64,000 nt of DNA, taken from NCBI RefSeq assembly GCF_010119205.1, contig NZ_WRXM01000001.1, forward strand, positions 620,001-684,000. The letters run 5' to 3'. This stretch comes from Haloarcula limicola. Lineage in GTDB: Archaea > Halobacteriota > Halobacteria > Halobacteriales > Haloarculaceae. Shown one piece after another: positions 39,418-49,175 of the stretch (position 1 is its first letter; each line of letters opens with the position of its first letter). The translations under genes were made by a program, and so were the position numbers. The notes beneath the pieces were generated by a model. That model searched no databases, was not told the DNA's origin, and saw only the letters and a list, made by a program, of their open reading frames with translations.

Positions 39418-41970
39418 TTACTGTTCCGACCCGACCGTCGGCTGGTCACCGAAGACGATGTCGAAGAGCTTTCGCTCCCCCTTCCGGATGTGGCGGCTCA
39501 CCGTCGGTTGAGAGATGCCGAGAATCTCCGCGACGTCGCTGCCGGAGCTGTCCCGCGGGAAGTTGAAGAACCCGGCGTGATAGGCGGTCCGCAACACCTC
39601 CTCTTCGCGGTCGGTCAGCTGCTCCAGATAGACGGCCTCGAACTCCTCTTCGGTGAGGACCGGCCGGTCGAGCTCCCGTCTGGCGGTCAGCTCCGCGTCG
39701 TACTGACTCAGGAACATCTCCAAGAACGCCTTGATGTCGCCCGAACTCGGGAGTTCGACCAGCAACTCCGCGCCGTCCGGCGTCGAGGAGAGTGCGGTCG
39801 GGTGCGCGCCGGCCCCGAGTAACGTCGCAAGGAAACTCGTCTCGGTGAGCGTCGCTTCGTAGAAACACCCGTCCTCGCGCTCCGCGATCAGCCGGACGTC
39901 CTTGATCTCCGTCGAGCGGTCGGCGAACGTCCGGATGGCGTCGGGACTGCTGCCGTCGATGGTGAAAAAGGCCCGCAGCGTCCCATCGGCCTGATCGACC
40001 AGCGCCTCGAACTCGAACTGACTGCCGGTCTCTCGCGTGAACTCGACCGCCGCGATGTCGGGGTCAGTCACTCGGAACTCCAGTTCGACGGCCGTCTCGC
40101 TCACGAGCATCTTCTTCCGTTCGAGGGCGTTGATCGCGTAGCCGATCATCCGCCCCAACTCCGCCAGCACGGTCTCCTCTAACTCGTCGAAGATCTCGGG
40201 GGTCTCCGCGTACAGGTTCAAGACGCCGTAGAGGATCTCGTCGTGGACGAGCGGCACCGAGATACTCGCGCGATAGCCGCGCTGGAGCGCGGCTTGCCGC
40301 CACGGTTCGAATGGCGGGTCGCTGTGGAGGTTGTTCTGGACCTGGGGTTCGTGCGTCTTGACGGCCCGTCCCGTCGGCCCCCTCGCCGACGACGATTCGT
40401 CGGTCGTGATCTCGATCTCCTCGAGATATCCCTGTTCGACGCCGGCGGACGTCCGGGGGACGACCCGCCCGCCGATCGTCTCCTGTTCACCGACCCACGC
40501 GAAGCGGTAGGACTCGGCGTTCGCCAGTTTCGTACACACCGTCTGCTCGATCTCCTCGCGGGTGGTCGCCTCGGTCAGCACCTGCGTGATCTCGCGGATC
40601 ACCGAGTTGAGGCGGTTGACTCGGTCTAACGTCTCCGTGCGCGCTTCGAGTTCCGCGGTCCGCTCCCGCAGTTGCTCCTCGCGCTCGACCCGGTCGAGGG
40701 CCGCCTGGACGTTCGCCACGAACAGCGTCACGAGCGTGATCTCGTGCTGGGAGAACGTCCTCGGCTCCGTCGCGCCGCTCACGAACACGCCGTAGCTCCC
40801 GATGGGAAAGAGGACGACGCTCTGTAAGGGCGTCTCCGACGCGGAGAGGTCCGACGCCGCCGAGACATCCGGGATCACCCGCCGCTCCTGTTCGAGGTAG
40901 ACCTCCCAGGGGAGGTCGCGCTCCGGGGCGAACAGGTCCGTCTCGTCGGTGAGCGCGTCGGCGGCGATTGTTCGGGCCATCGGCTGGAGCGTCCCCGTCT
41001 GTTCGTCGTAGTACGCGATCATGGAGATCGGCAGACCGAGCGTGTCCTGTGCGGTCCGAACCGCGATGTTACAGGCCTCTTCGACCGTCTCGGCCGTCGA
41101 GAGGGCCTGTGCCCCCTCGTTCAGCTGCCGCAGCCGCTGCTCCCGCCGTTTCTGCTCGCTGATGTCCCGAACGATACCGGTGAAGAACCGCTCGCCCTCG
41201 TGAGTGATCTCGCTGAACGAGATACTGAGAGCCACCTCGGTGCCGTCGCTGTGCTGGCCCGGCAGCTCGACGTTGTCCCAGTCGAGTTTGCGCTCGCCGG
41301 TGTCGAGATACCGCTGGAAGCCCGCGTCGTGCTGCGAAGCGAGGCGGTCGCTCATCAGGACGGTCAGCGGTTCGCCGAGCAGTTCCGACGGCGTGTAGCC
41401 CAGGATCTCCTCCATCGCGGGGTTCACGAAGCGAATCGTGCTGTCGGTATCGATGGTGATGATGCCGTCGTTGGTAATCCGAGCGACCGCTTCGAGCAGC
41501 CCTGTCGGGTTCTGTAGGTCCGACTCTGGCGAGGGCTCTCCGTCGGCCGCGGGGTCGAGCCCGGTCCCCCGCGCCGAGGAGCGGGCCGGTTCGAGACGGG
41601 CGCGGAGCCGGTGGGCCAGCGTCGACTCGTCGGCCGGGTCGACGGAGAGGGGGACGACTTCGTCGATCCCGACCGCCGACGCCTCTCGAAGCAGATCGGT
41701 CGTGACGTCGTCCGCGAGCAGTATCGTCTGCAGGTCGGGGGCCGTCTCGGCGGCAGCGGCGAGAAACGAGAGCCCGTCCGTCGTCCGGAGGTCTTCGCGG
41801 GCGAGGAGAACGTCGTACTCGTCGGTTTCGAGCAACTCGGCGGCGTCGTCGGCGGTCTCTGCCACGTCGACGTTCGCCGCCGACAGTACTTCCCGCAGCG
41901 CCTCGACGTGGACCGACGATTCCGCCGGGTCGCCGTCGACGAGCAAGATGTGGATTGGAGATGGCGACAT
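39418..41970 (-). CDS. Bat-type regulator: pseudo-receiver, PAS, GAF, GAF, bacterio-opsin-activator HTH
   Basis: 850 aa. Residues 5-120 look like a receiver (ILLVDGDPAESSVHVEALRE), but the phosphoacceptor position in DVLLAREDLRTTDG has no Asp. A PAS domain at about 155-280 (GIITIDTDSTIRFVNPAMEE, ERFFTGIVRDISEQKRREQ) is followed by two GAF domains (about 290-420 and 455-600) and the Bat/HTH_10 output: ELEFRVTDPDIAAVEF onward, then C-terminal QLTDREEEVLRTAYHAGFFN with helix-turn-helix VAEILGISQPTVSRHIRKGE. Such proteins sense redox, light or small ligands and activate transcription; the target is unknown. Confidence 0.93.
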   Translation of the reverse strand: MSPSPIHILLVDGDPAESSVHVEALREVLSAANVDVAETADDAAELLETDEYDVLLAREDLRTTDGLSFLAAAAETAPDLQTILLADDVTTDLLREASAVGIDEVVPLSVDPADESTLAHRLRARLEPARSSARGTGLDPAADGEPSPESDLQNPTGLLEAVARITNDGIITIDTDSTIRFVNPAMEEILGYTPSELLGEPLTVLMSDRLASQHDAGFQRYLDTGERKLDWDNVELPGQHSDGTEVALSISFSEITHEGERFFTGIVRDISEQKRREQRLRQLNEGAQALSTAETVEEACNIAVRTAQDTLGLPISMIAYYDEQTGTLQPMARTIAADALTDETDLFAPERDLPWEVYLEQERRVIPDVSAASDLSASETPLQSVVLFPIGSYGVFVSGATEPRTFSQHEITLVTLFVANVQAALDRVEREEQLRERTAELEARTETLDRVNRLNSVIREITQVLTEATTREEIEQTVCTKLANAESYRFAWVGEQETIGGRVVPRTSAGVEQGYLEEIEITTDESSSARGPTGRAVKTHEPQVQNNLHSDPPFEPWRQAALQRGYRASISVPLVHDEILYGVLNLYAETPEIFDELEETVLAELGRMIGYAINALERKKMLVSETAVELEFRVTDPDIAAVEFTRETGSQFEFEALVDQADGTLRAFFTIDGSSPDAIRTFADRSTEIKDVRLIAEREDGCFYEATLTETSFLATLLGAGAHPTALSSTPDGAELLVELPSSGDIKAFLEMFLSQYDAELTARRELDRPVLTEEEFEAVYLEQLTDREEEVLRTAYHAGFFNFPRDSSGSDVAEILGISQPTVSRHIRKGERKLFDIVFGDQPTVGSEQ

Positions 41971-42089
41971 AGTATCTCGACTAGTGTGACACTCGATACC
42001 ACTACATTAGGAATTCTCCCTCAAAAATCAGGGGGACAGAGGTTATCTATCTTATATTTAGAACGGGTGAGAGAACCCTCGGGCCGTCG

Positions 42090-43382
42090 TCAGTCGCCGC
42101 GGATCTCGTCCATGTGGTCGATCCGCTGTTGGACGAGGTCGGGTTTGCCGATGTCGTGGCGCACCCGCAGGCCCTCGGTTCCGGCCCGTTCGAGAGCGTC
42201 TTCGGCGATCTCCTCGGCCTCGGTGATGCTGTCGGCGACGCCGACGACGGCGTAGGAACGGGAGGTCGTCGTGTAGATGCCGTCCGCTCGCTGGTCGACG
42301 CTGGCGTAGTACAGAATCGCTTCGCCGGCGTTGTCCTCGTCGATAGTGACTTTCGCCCCGGACTCGGGGTCGGTCGGGTAGCCGTCGGGGACGGCGTACT
42401 TACAGACGGTGGCCTTCGGCCGGAAGGACAGCTGCGGGAGCGACCCGTCGTCGCGGGCGGCCGTCAGCACGTCGAGGAAGTCCGTGTTCAACACCGGCAG
42501 CGTGTTCATCGCCTCGGGGTCGCCGAAGCGGGCGTTGAACTCCACGACGCGCGGGCCGGTCTCGGTCAGCATGAACTGGCCGTAGAGGACGCCCTTGTAG
42601 CCGGAGAGCGCCTCGACGGTCGCCTTGAGCACGTCGACGGCGTCGCCGTAGTCCTCCTCGGTCATGAACGGCAGTTCGAGGGTCGAATCGGAGTAACTGC
42701 CCATCCCGCCGGTGTTCGGCCCCTCGTCGCCCTCGTAGGCGCGCTTGTGGTCCTGCACCGCCGGCGTCACGCGGAGGTCGCCGTCGGCGACGAACGCCTG
42801 CACCGTGAACTCCTCGCCGACGAGGCGCTCCTCGAGCACCACGCGGTCGTAGTCCGAATCCCGGAGGTACTCCTTGGCCTCCTCGGCGGTGCACTGGTCA
42901 CCGATGACGCGGACGCCCTTGCCGCCGGTGAGACCCGCGGGCTTGACCGCGAGGTCACCGTCGTACTCGTCGATGTAGTCGCAGGCGGCCTCCATGTCCT
43001 CGAACGTCTCGAAGTCCGGACAGCCGGGGATGTCGTGTTCGCGCATGAACCGGCGCTGGAACGCCTTGTCCGTCTCGATGCGGGCCTCCTGTTCCTGCGG
43101 TCCGAAGGCGTAGATGCCCTCGTCGTCCAGCGCGTCGGCGACGCCCGCCGCGAGCGGTGCCTCGGGACCGACGACAGCCAGCGTCGCCTCCACCTCGCGG
43201 GCGTAGGTCGTGACGGCCTTCGGGTTGGTGGTATCGAGCGTCTCGAAGCCTTCCGCCAGCGCGGCGATGCCCGGGTTCTTGTTCCCGGCACAGGCGTACA
43301 GGTCCGCGTCGGAGTCGGCGAGCGCGCGAGCGACGGCGTGTTCCCGGCCGCCGCCGCCCACCAGCAGCACAGTCTCGGTCAT
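42090..43382 (-). CDS. purD: Phosphoribosylamine-glycine ligase
   Basis: 430 aa ATP-grasp enzyme that joins glycine to phosphoribosylamine in purine synthesis. VLLVGGGGREHAVARALADS begins the N-domain, then VGPEAPLAAGVADAL, KPAGLTGGKGVRVIGD in the ATP-grasp domain (about 148-163), the GARS signature FNARFGDPEAMNTLPVL near 290, and a C-terminal GYPTDPESGAKVTI. ATG at 43380-43382 (complement) puts the strand at residue 4; the longer frame to 43439 adds an unrelated basic leader. Divergent from the DUF255 gene (89 bases between starts). Confidence 0.96.
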   Translation of the reverse strand: MTETVLLVGGGGREHAVARALADSDADLYACAGNKNPGIAALAEGFETLDTTNPKAVTTYAREVEATLAVVGPEAPLAAGVADALDDEGIYAFGPQEQEARIETDKAFQRRFMREHDIPGCPDFETFEDMEAACDYIDEYDGDLAVKPAGLTGGKGVRVIGDQCTAEEAKEYLRDSDYDRVVLEERLVGEEFTVQAFVADGDLRVTPAVQDHKRAYEGDEGPNTGGMGSYSDSTLELPFMTEEDYGDAVDVLKATVEALSGYKGVLYGQFMLTETGPRVVEFNARFGDPEAMNTLPVLNTDFLDVLTAARDDGSLPQLSFRPKATVCKYAVPDGYPTDPESGAKVTIDEDNAGEAILYYASVDQRADGIYTTTSRSYAVVGVADSITEAEEIAEDALERAGTEGLRVRHDIGKPDLVQQRIDHMDEIRGD

Positions 43383-43471
43383 ACCCGAACGCCGGATGGG
43401 CGTCACCGTAAGTATTGCTCTCTCGCGTTGCGGACGCACTCCTTTTCCCGCCGGCCGACCGAGTGGCGAGT

Positions 43472-45664
43472 ATGAGCGACAGCGCGGATCCGACGGCTCG
43501 AAACCGTCTCGACGAGGAGGAGAGTCCGTATCTCCGCCAGCACGCCGACAACCCGGTGAACTGGCAGCCGTGGGACGAGCAAGCCCTCGACGCCGCGAAG
43601 GAGCGCGACGTGCCCATCTTCCTCTCGATCGGCTACGCGGCCTGTCACTGGTGTCACGTCATGGAGGAGGAGAGCTTCCAGGACGAGGCCATCGCGGAGA
43701 CGCTGAACGAGAACTTCGTCCCCGTGAAGGTGGACCGAGAGGAGCGCCCGGACGTGGATTCGGTCTATATGAGCATCTGTCAGCAGGTCACCGGTCGCGG
43801 CGGGTGGCCGCTGTCGGCGTGGCTCACGCCCGAAGGCAAGCCGTTCTACGTCGGGACGTACTTCCCGCCCGAGGAGAAGCGCGGAACCCCCGGCTTCCAC
43901 GACCTACTGCGCGACCTCTCGAACTCGTGGGCCGACCCCGACCAGCGCGGGGAGATGGAGAACCGCGCCGAGCAGTGGACCGACGCCATCGAGAGCGACT
44001 TGGAGGCGACGAGCGGACAACCCGGTGACCCCGACAAGAATATTATCGGGACGGCGGCCACCGTCGCCCACCGCGGCGCGGACCGGGACAACGGTGGGTG
44101 GGGGTCGGGCGGCCCGAAGTTCCCACAGACCGGGCGCATCCACGCGCTCTTGCGCGCCTCGGCGGACGGCGAATCGCCGTCTGACTCGGGGCTGTCGGGC
44201 GGCGACCAGCCCAGCTCGGACGACGGCGGTGACGACTACCTCGCCGTCGTCGAGGAGACGCTGAACGCGATGGCCGATCGGGGCCTCTACGACCACGTCG
44301 GCGGCGGCTTCCACCGCTACTCGACGGACCCCCAGTGGGGCGTGCCGCACTTCGAGAAGATGCTGTACGACAACGCCGAGATCCCGCGGGCCTTCCTCGC
44401 CGGGTATCAGGCTCTCGGCAACGAACGGTACGCCTCGGTCGTCCGGGAGACGTTCGAGTTCGTCCAGCGCGAACTCCAGCACGAGGACGGCGGGTTCTTC
44501 AGCACGCTCGATGCGGTGAGTCGGCCTCCCAGCGATCCCGACGGGGAGACCGAGGAAGGCGCGTTCTACGTCTGGACGCCCGAACAGGTCCGTGACGCCG
44601 TCTCCGACGAGGCCGCCGCCGAGATATTCTGCGAGTACTACGGCGTCACCGACCGCGGCAACTTCGAGGGACAGACGGTGCTGGGCGTGCGGAAACCGCT
44701 GCACGCCATCGCCGAGGAGCGCGACCTGACGGAAGAGGAGGCGACCGAGAAGCTCCGGCGGGCGTTAGACGAGGCGTTCGCCGCCCGCGAGGAGCGGCCG
44801 CGACCGGCCCGCGACGAGAAGATCCTGGCCGGCTGGAACGGGCTGATGATCTCGACGCTGGCCGAGGGCGCGATCGTCCTCGACGACGAGTACGCCGACG
44901 TGGCGACCGACGCGCTCGATTTCGTCCGCGAGCACCTCTGGGACGCCGACGCGAGGCGGCTCTCGCGCCGCTACAAGGACGGCGACGTGGCCATCGACGG
45001 CTACCTCGAGGACTACGCGTTCCTCGCTCGCGGCGCGCTGAACCTCTTCGAGGCGACGGGCGACGTGGCCCACCTCGACTTCGCGATGGACCTCGCCGAC
45101 GCGATCACCGAGGCGTTCTGGGACGACGAGGCGGAGACACTCTACTTCACGCCGACCAGCGGCGAGTCCCTCGTCGCCCGCCCGCAGGAGCTCACCGACC
45201 AGTCGACGCCGTCGAGCACCGGCGTCGCCGTCTCCCTGCTGCTCTCGCTGTCGCACTTCCGGGACGACGACCGCCTCGGCGACGTGGCGGAGAAGGTCGT
45301 CCGCACGCACGCCGACCGCGTCTCCTCGAACCCGCTCCAACACGCGTCGCTGACGCTCGCGACCGACGAGTACGAACGGGGCTCGCTCGAACTCACGCTG
45401 GTCTGTGACCCGAGCGACCCGCCCGCGGAGTGGACCGAGACGCTCGCATCGACGTACGTACCGCGTCGCCTCCTCGCGTGGCGACCCGCCGACGCCGAGT
45501 CGCTCGACGCGTGGCTGGGGGCGCTCGAACTGGACGACGAACCGCCCATCTGGGCCGGCCGCGACGCCGCCGACGGCGACCCGACGGTGTACGCGTGTCG
45601 GAACTTCGCCTGTTCACCGCCGAAACACGACCTCGGCGAGGCGCTCCGGTGGGGTCAAAAGTAG
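43472..45664 (+). CDS. DUF255/YyaL-type thioredoxin-domain protein
   Basis: 730 aa cytosolic protein. The N-terminal thioredoxin-like domain (about 10-180) contains SPYLRQHADNPVNWQPWDEQ, CHWCHVMEEESF with a CxxC and FVPVKVDREERPDVDSVYMS. Residues 200-700 form an (alpha/alpha)6 barrel similar to N-acylglucosamine epimerases (GGGFHRYSTDPQWGVPHFEK, MLYDNAE). The family is widely conserved from bacteria to mammals (spermatogenesis-associated protein 20) with no settled function. ATG 43472 is chosen at the family start. Its stop is two bases from the convergent thioredoxin gene. Confidence 0.93.
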   Translation: MSDSADPTARNRLDEEESPYLRQHADNPVNWQPWDEQALDAAKERDVPIFLSIGYAACHWCHVMEEESFQDEAIAETLNENFVPVKVDREERPDVDSVYMSICQQVTGRGGWPLSAWLTPEGKPFYVGTYFPPEEKRGTPGFHDLLRDLSNSWADPDQRGEMENRAEQWTDAIESDLEATSGQPGDPDKNIIGTAATVAHRGADRDNGGWGSGGPKFPQTGRIHALLRASADGESPSDSGLSGGDQPSSDDGGDDYLAVVEETLNAMADRGLYDHVGGGFHRYSTDPQWGVPHFEKMLYDNAEIPRAFLAGYQALGNERYASVVRETFEFVQRELQHEDGGFFSTLDAVSRPPSDPDGETEEGAFYVWTPEQVRDAVSDEAAAEIFCEYYGVTDRGNFEGQTVLGVRKPLHAIAEERDLTEEEATEKLRRALDEAFAAREERPRPARDEKILAGWNGLMISTLAEGAIVLDDEYADVATDALDFVREHLWDADARRLSRRYKDGDVAIDGYLEDYAFLARGALNLFEATGDVAHLDFAMDLADAITEAFWDDEAETLYFTPTSGESLVARPQELTDQSTPSSTGVAVSLLLSLSHFRDDDRLGDVAEKVVRTHADRVSSNPLQHASLTLATDEYERGSLELTLVCDPSDPPAEWTETLASTYVPRRLLAWRPADAESLDAWLGALELDDEPPIWAGRDAADGDPTVYACRNFACSPPKHDLGEALRWGQK

Positions 45665-45666
45665 CG

Positions 45667-46071
45667 CTACTCCTCTATCTCGTCGGTCTCTTCGAACTGG
45701 TCGGCGAGGTGAACCGCGATGGGGACCGGTTCCTCCTCGACGAATCGGGCGATCTCCTCGCCGTCGTGCTCGACGATGACGGTCGGAATCAACTCGATGC
45801 CGTACTCCTCGACTCTCGGCCCGGTCTTCGACCCGTCGTCTTCCTTCTCGACGGGGTAGTGGTGAATCCGCTCCTCGGGGACGTCCGCCGCGTCCAGCGC
45901 CGCCCCGAAGTCCGGGAGCTGCGCCCGGCAGTCCTTACACCAGTCGCCGCCCCAGATCAGGTAGTCGAACTCCTCCCTGTGCTTGCGAAGCGCGTCTACG
46001 GTGTCGTCGTAGGCGTCTTCGACCCAGACCGGATTCGGTTCGAGTGTCTCGAGTGTCCCGCTCTCGCTCAT
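45667..46071 (-). CDS. Thioredoxin-family protein (WCKDC)
   Basis: 134 aa. The active site is IWGGDWCKDCRAQLPDFGAAL (WCKDC, CxxC), and the family cis-proline region is IELIPTVIVEHDGEEIARFV. No signal peptide or lipobox, so cytosolic. The acidic variant of the active site differs from the standard WCGPC and resembles TlpA/thioredoxin-like haloarchaeal reductases. Downstream partner of the DUF488 gene, with nine bases between them, so probably one transcript. Confidence 0.9.
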   Translation of the reverse strand: MSESGTLETLEPNPVWVEDAYDDTVDALRKHREEFDYLIWGGDWCKDCRAQLPDFGAALDAADVPEERIHHYPVEKEDDGSKTGPRVEEYGIELIPTVIVEHDGEEIARFVEEEPVPIAVHLADQFEETDEIEE

Positions 46072-46080
46072 GACGGAGAA

Positions 46081-46548
46081 TTACGTCGGCGAGTGGCTTG
46101 AATCTCCCGACTCCCGAACGTCGCCGATGCGAGAGCGCAGTCGGTCGCGGAGGATGGTGCGATGACACCGCTTGTCGTTCCCCTCGAAGCAGACGAGAGC
46201 GACGGATTCCCCGTCGAGAACCCGCTCAACGAGGGATTCGAGCGCGCTCTGTGCGGCCTCGCTCCCGTCGAGATGCGCCCGGTATCGGTCGGCGAAATCC
46301 GTCTCGTTCCAGGCCGCGTTGTGTGCGCCCTCGTCGCACAGACCTTGCATCTTCAAGTCCTCGGTGCGCTGTTTGGTCTCGGCGAGGAGGTCGCTCGGCG
46401 GGCCGAGCTCGGGGACGTTCTCGTCGACCGCCGCGTGGAACCAGCCCGTCGGCTCGCGGACGACGCCGACCAGCGTCTCCTCGCCCGAGAGGTCGGCCAG
46501 ACCGTGCTGAACGGCCGCGACGTAGGTCTCGCTGACGCTCGCGCTCAT
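46081..46548 (-). CDS. DUF488 family protein
   Basis: 155 aa. The C-terminal segment VALVCFEGNDKRCHRTILRD carries the DUF488 Cys-x5-CHR signature, in which the second Cys precedes His-Arg. The first part is more divergent (LVGVVREPTGWFHAAVDENV, LGPPSDLLAETKQRTEDLKM). The family may act on nucleic acids or be regulated by redox; function is unproven. First gene of a two-gene unit with thioredoxin; divergent from cysteine synthase. Confidence 0.87.
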   Translation of the reverse strand: MSASVSETYVAAVQHGLADLSGEETLVGVVREPTGWFHAAVDENVPELGPPSDLLAETKQRTEDLKMQGLCDEGAHNAAWNETDFADRYRAHLDGSEAAQSALESLVERVLDGESVALVCFEGNDKRCHRTILRDRLRSRIGDVRESGDSSHSPT

Positions 46549-46656
46549 ACCCGAATGGAGGCACAGCCAGCGGAAAAGCCTGCCGGGACCCCCGATTCCC
46601 AGCGAGGATTCGTGACTCCACTAGGCGTTTAAGCGGTGACGGCGTATCCCGCGTCA

Positions 46657-47580
<924 letters not shown>

Positions 47581-47623
47581 GATCCGTTCTGTCGACGGCT
47601 CGTCCGACTGACGACTCGTCGAT

Positions 47624-48385
47624 CTACTCCAGCGGTCGCGCGTCGTCCTTGAACGCCTCGTAGCGGGCCTTCGCCCACTCGTTCATCGCGTCGGTGTCGT
47701 TGTTGACGACGCCGCGGACGCCGTCGTCGGTGTGGACGATGAGACCGCTCACCGTCTCGTCGGCCTTCTCTGCGACCCAGACGATGTACGGAATCTCCCG
47801 GTCCGTGACGTGAATATCGAGGTTGGCGGCCCCGGCGAACTGCTCGAAGGCGTCGGGGTACTCCGCCGAGAACACGTCCATCGCTTCCTCGGTCAACACC
47901 AGCTCCGTCTCGTCACCGTCTTCGACGAGTTCGCCGATCTCCTCGATGTAGTGCGGGAGGACCGCCGGCCCGGTCCCGTAGAGCGCCGTCGCGCCGTCCC
48001 CGAGGTCGGTCGCCGATCGGAGGGGTGCCTGCGGTGCCGCCATCGACGACTCGACGATCTCTGCGCCGTCGAGTATCTCCGGGTTCACCTCGACGTCCGA
48101 CGGCAGTTCCGCGAGCACCGGCTGTGCGCGAGAGAGGGAATCGAGACGAGAGAGGAACCGCTCGTAGGCGGCCAGCGCCTCGCTGCCCGCGAAGGTCGTC
48201 ACGTATCGGCTTCCTCTCCGCTCGACGAACGAATGTTCGGTGAGCGAGTCGATCGCCCGGTCGACCGTCGAGCGCGAAGTGTCGAGTTCCTCGACGAGTT
48301 CCGGTTTCGAGAGCGGCGTCGAGAGCGCGGCGAGAACGTCACGTCGCTTCGCGACCACGTCGGCGGTGTCCGGAACTGAGACCAT
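47624..48385 (-). CDS. FilR1-like winged-helix transcriptional regulator (DUF1724-type)
   Basis: 253 aa. An N-terminal winged helix (about 12-75: RRDVLAALSTPLSKPELVEE, LDTSRSTVDRAIDSLTEHSF, VERRGSRYVTTFAGSE) is followed by a C-terminal ligand-sensing-like domain (about 120-245: GDGATALYGTGPAVLPHYIE, TELVLTEEAMDVFSAEYPDA, VHTDDGVRGVVNNDTDAMNE). This matches haloarchaeal regulators with the methanogenesis-regulator FilR1/DUF1724 middle domain. Possible self-binding site upstream at 48402-48428. Confidence 0.88.
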   Translation of the reverse strand: MVSVPDTADVVAKRRDVLAALSTPLSKPELVEELDTSRSTVDRAIDSLTEHSFVERRGSRYVTTFAGSEALAAYERFLSRLDSLSRAQPVLAELPSDVEVNPEILDGAEIVESSMAAPQAPLRSATDLGDGATALYGTGPAVLPHYIEEIGELVEDGDETELVLTEEAMDVFSAEYPDAFEQFAGAANLDIHVTDREIPYIVWVAEKADETVSGLIVHTDDGVRGVVNNDTDAMNEWAKARYEAFKDDARPLE

Positions 48386-48614
48386 AGCGAATGATATGTC
48401 TGAACATTGAAAAACGTTCTTTTAGAACCGACACACCGGAGCCGGACGTTCACGCTCCGGGAATTTTCCCGGGAGATTGGTATATGTGGGATGAACACGC
48501 TGGTGTAGGTGTGGGCTCGCCACTGCCCGGTGGTGAGTGTCCACCGGAGTGTCCATTCGGTCGCGACGACCGTGCCTCTGACAACGGGGGCACTCCCCAT
48601 GCCTTTCGCGTCTC
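48386..48614. promoter_or_regulatory. Regulator promoter with GAAC/GTTC palindromes and a 9-bp hairpin
   Basis: GAAC at 48402-48405 and GTTC at 48416-48419 (N10 spacing), and the perfect GTTCT-ttt-AGAAC at 48416-48428, lie 17-43 bases before the leftward ATG at 48385. A 9-bp inverted repeat CTCCGGGAA/TTCCCGGGAG spans 48455-48475. Remaining bases to 48614 show no gene. Confidence 0.5.
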
Positions 48615-49148
48615 CTACGCGCCGAACTCGGCTTCCGTGACCCGAACGACCAGCGTCTCGTCGACCTCCCGGAGGTCGTACTCCGGAATCACGTCGCCGG
48701 TTCGGGTGAGCAACATCGGCTCGACCAGCCGCGGCGGCCGTTCCTGTGCCGGCGGTGCCGTCTCGTCGTCTCCTCCGCCAGCGTCACTCTCGGTAGCGTC
48801 TCGGTCCGTCTCCGCTTCGACGACGCCGTACACCTTGAGGAACCGGCCCGTCTCGTCGGGCGAGACCTCGTCGTCCCGGACCGCCGCCGCCAACTCCCGG
48901 GAGAGCCACTCCGTCTCGCTGATGGAGGGTTCCCTGATCAGCGCGGCGTCGACGAAGCGGACGAGATACCAGTTCAGGTCGTTGAGCAGGGCGACGGCCG
49001 CCCCGAGGCTCACCGTCTCGAGCCGGAGCGCGTTCTCGAACGGTTCCCGCAGGTCGTACGTCGCCAGCGCGTTCCGCGCGGTCTCGCGGGAGAGCAGTTC
49101 GTACCGGAGGTTCACGTCTTCGCTCCCGACGAGACAGACCTGCGTCAT
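48615..49148 (-). CDS. Haloarchaeal protein of unknown function, 177 aa
   Basis: Opens MTQVCLVGSEDVNLRYELLS with RETARNALATYDLREPFENA, a pattern I associate with a conserved haloarchaeal family (DUF5804-like; the number is from memory and unverified). An acidic linker around 125-145 precedes a final beta-rich segment (VEPMLLTRTGDVIPEYDLRE VDETLVVRVTEAEF read without the space). No catalytic motif. Shares the strand with ThiI, 27 bases downstream of it. Confidence 0.75.
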   Translation of the reverse strand: MTQVCLVGSEDVNLRYELLSRETARNALATYDLREPFENALRLETVSLGAAVALLNDLNWYLVRFVDAALIREPSISETEWLSRELAAAVRDDEVSPDETGRFLKVYGVVEAETDRDATESDAGGGDDETAPPAQERPPRLVEPMLLTRTGDVIPEYDLREVDETLVVRVTEAEFGA

Positions 49149-49175
49149 GGCTCATCCGTCAGCCGCCCCGGAGAT

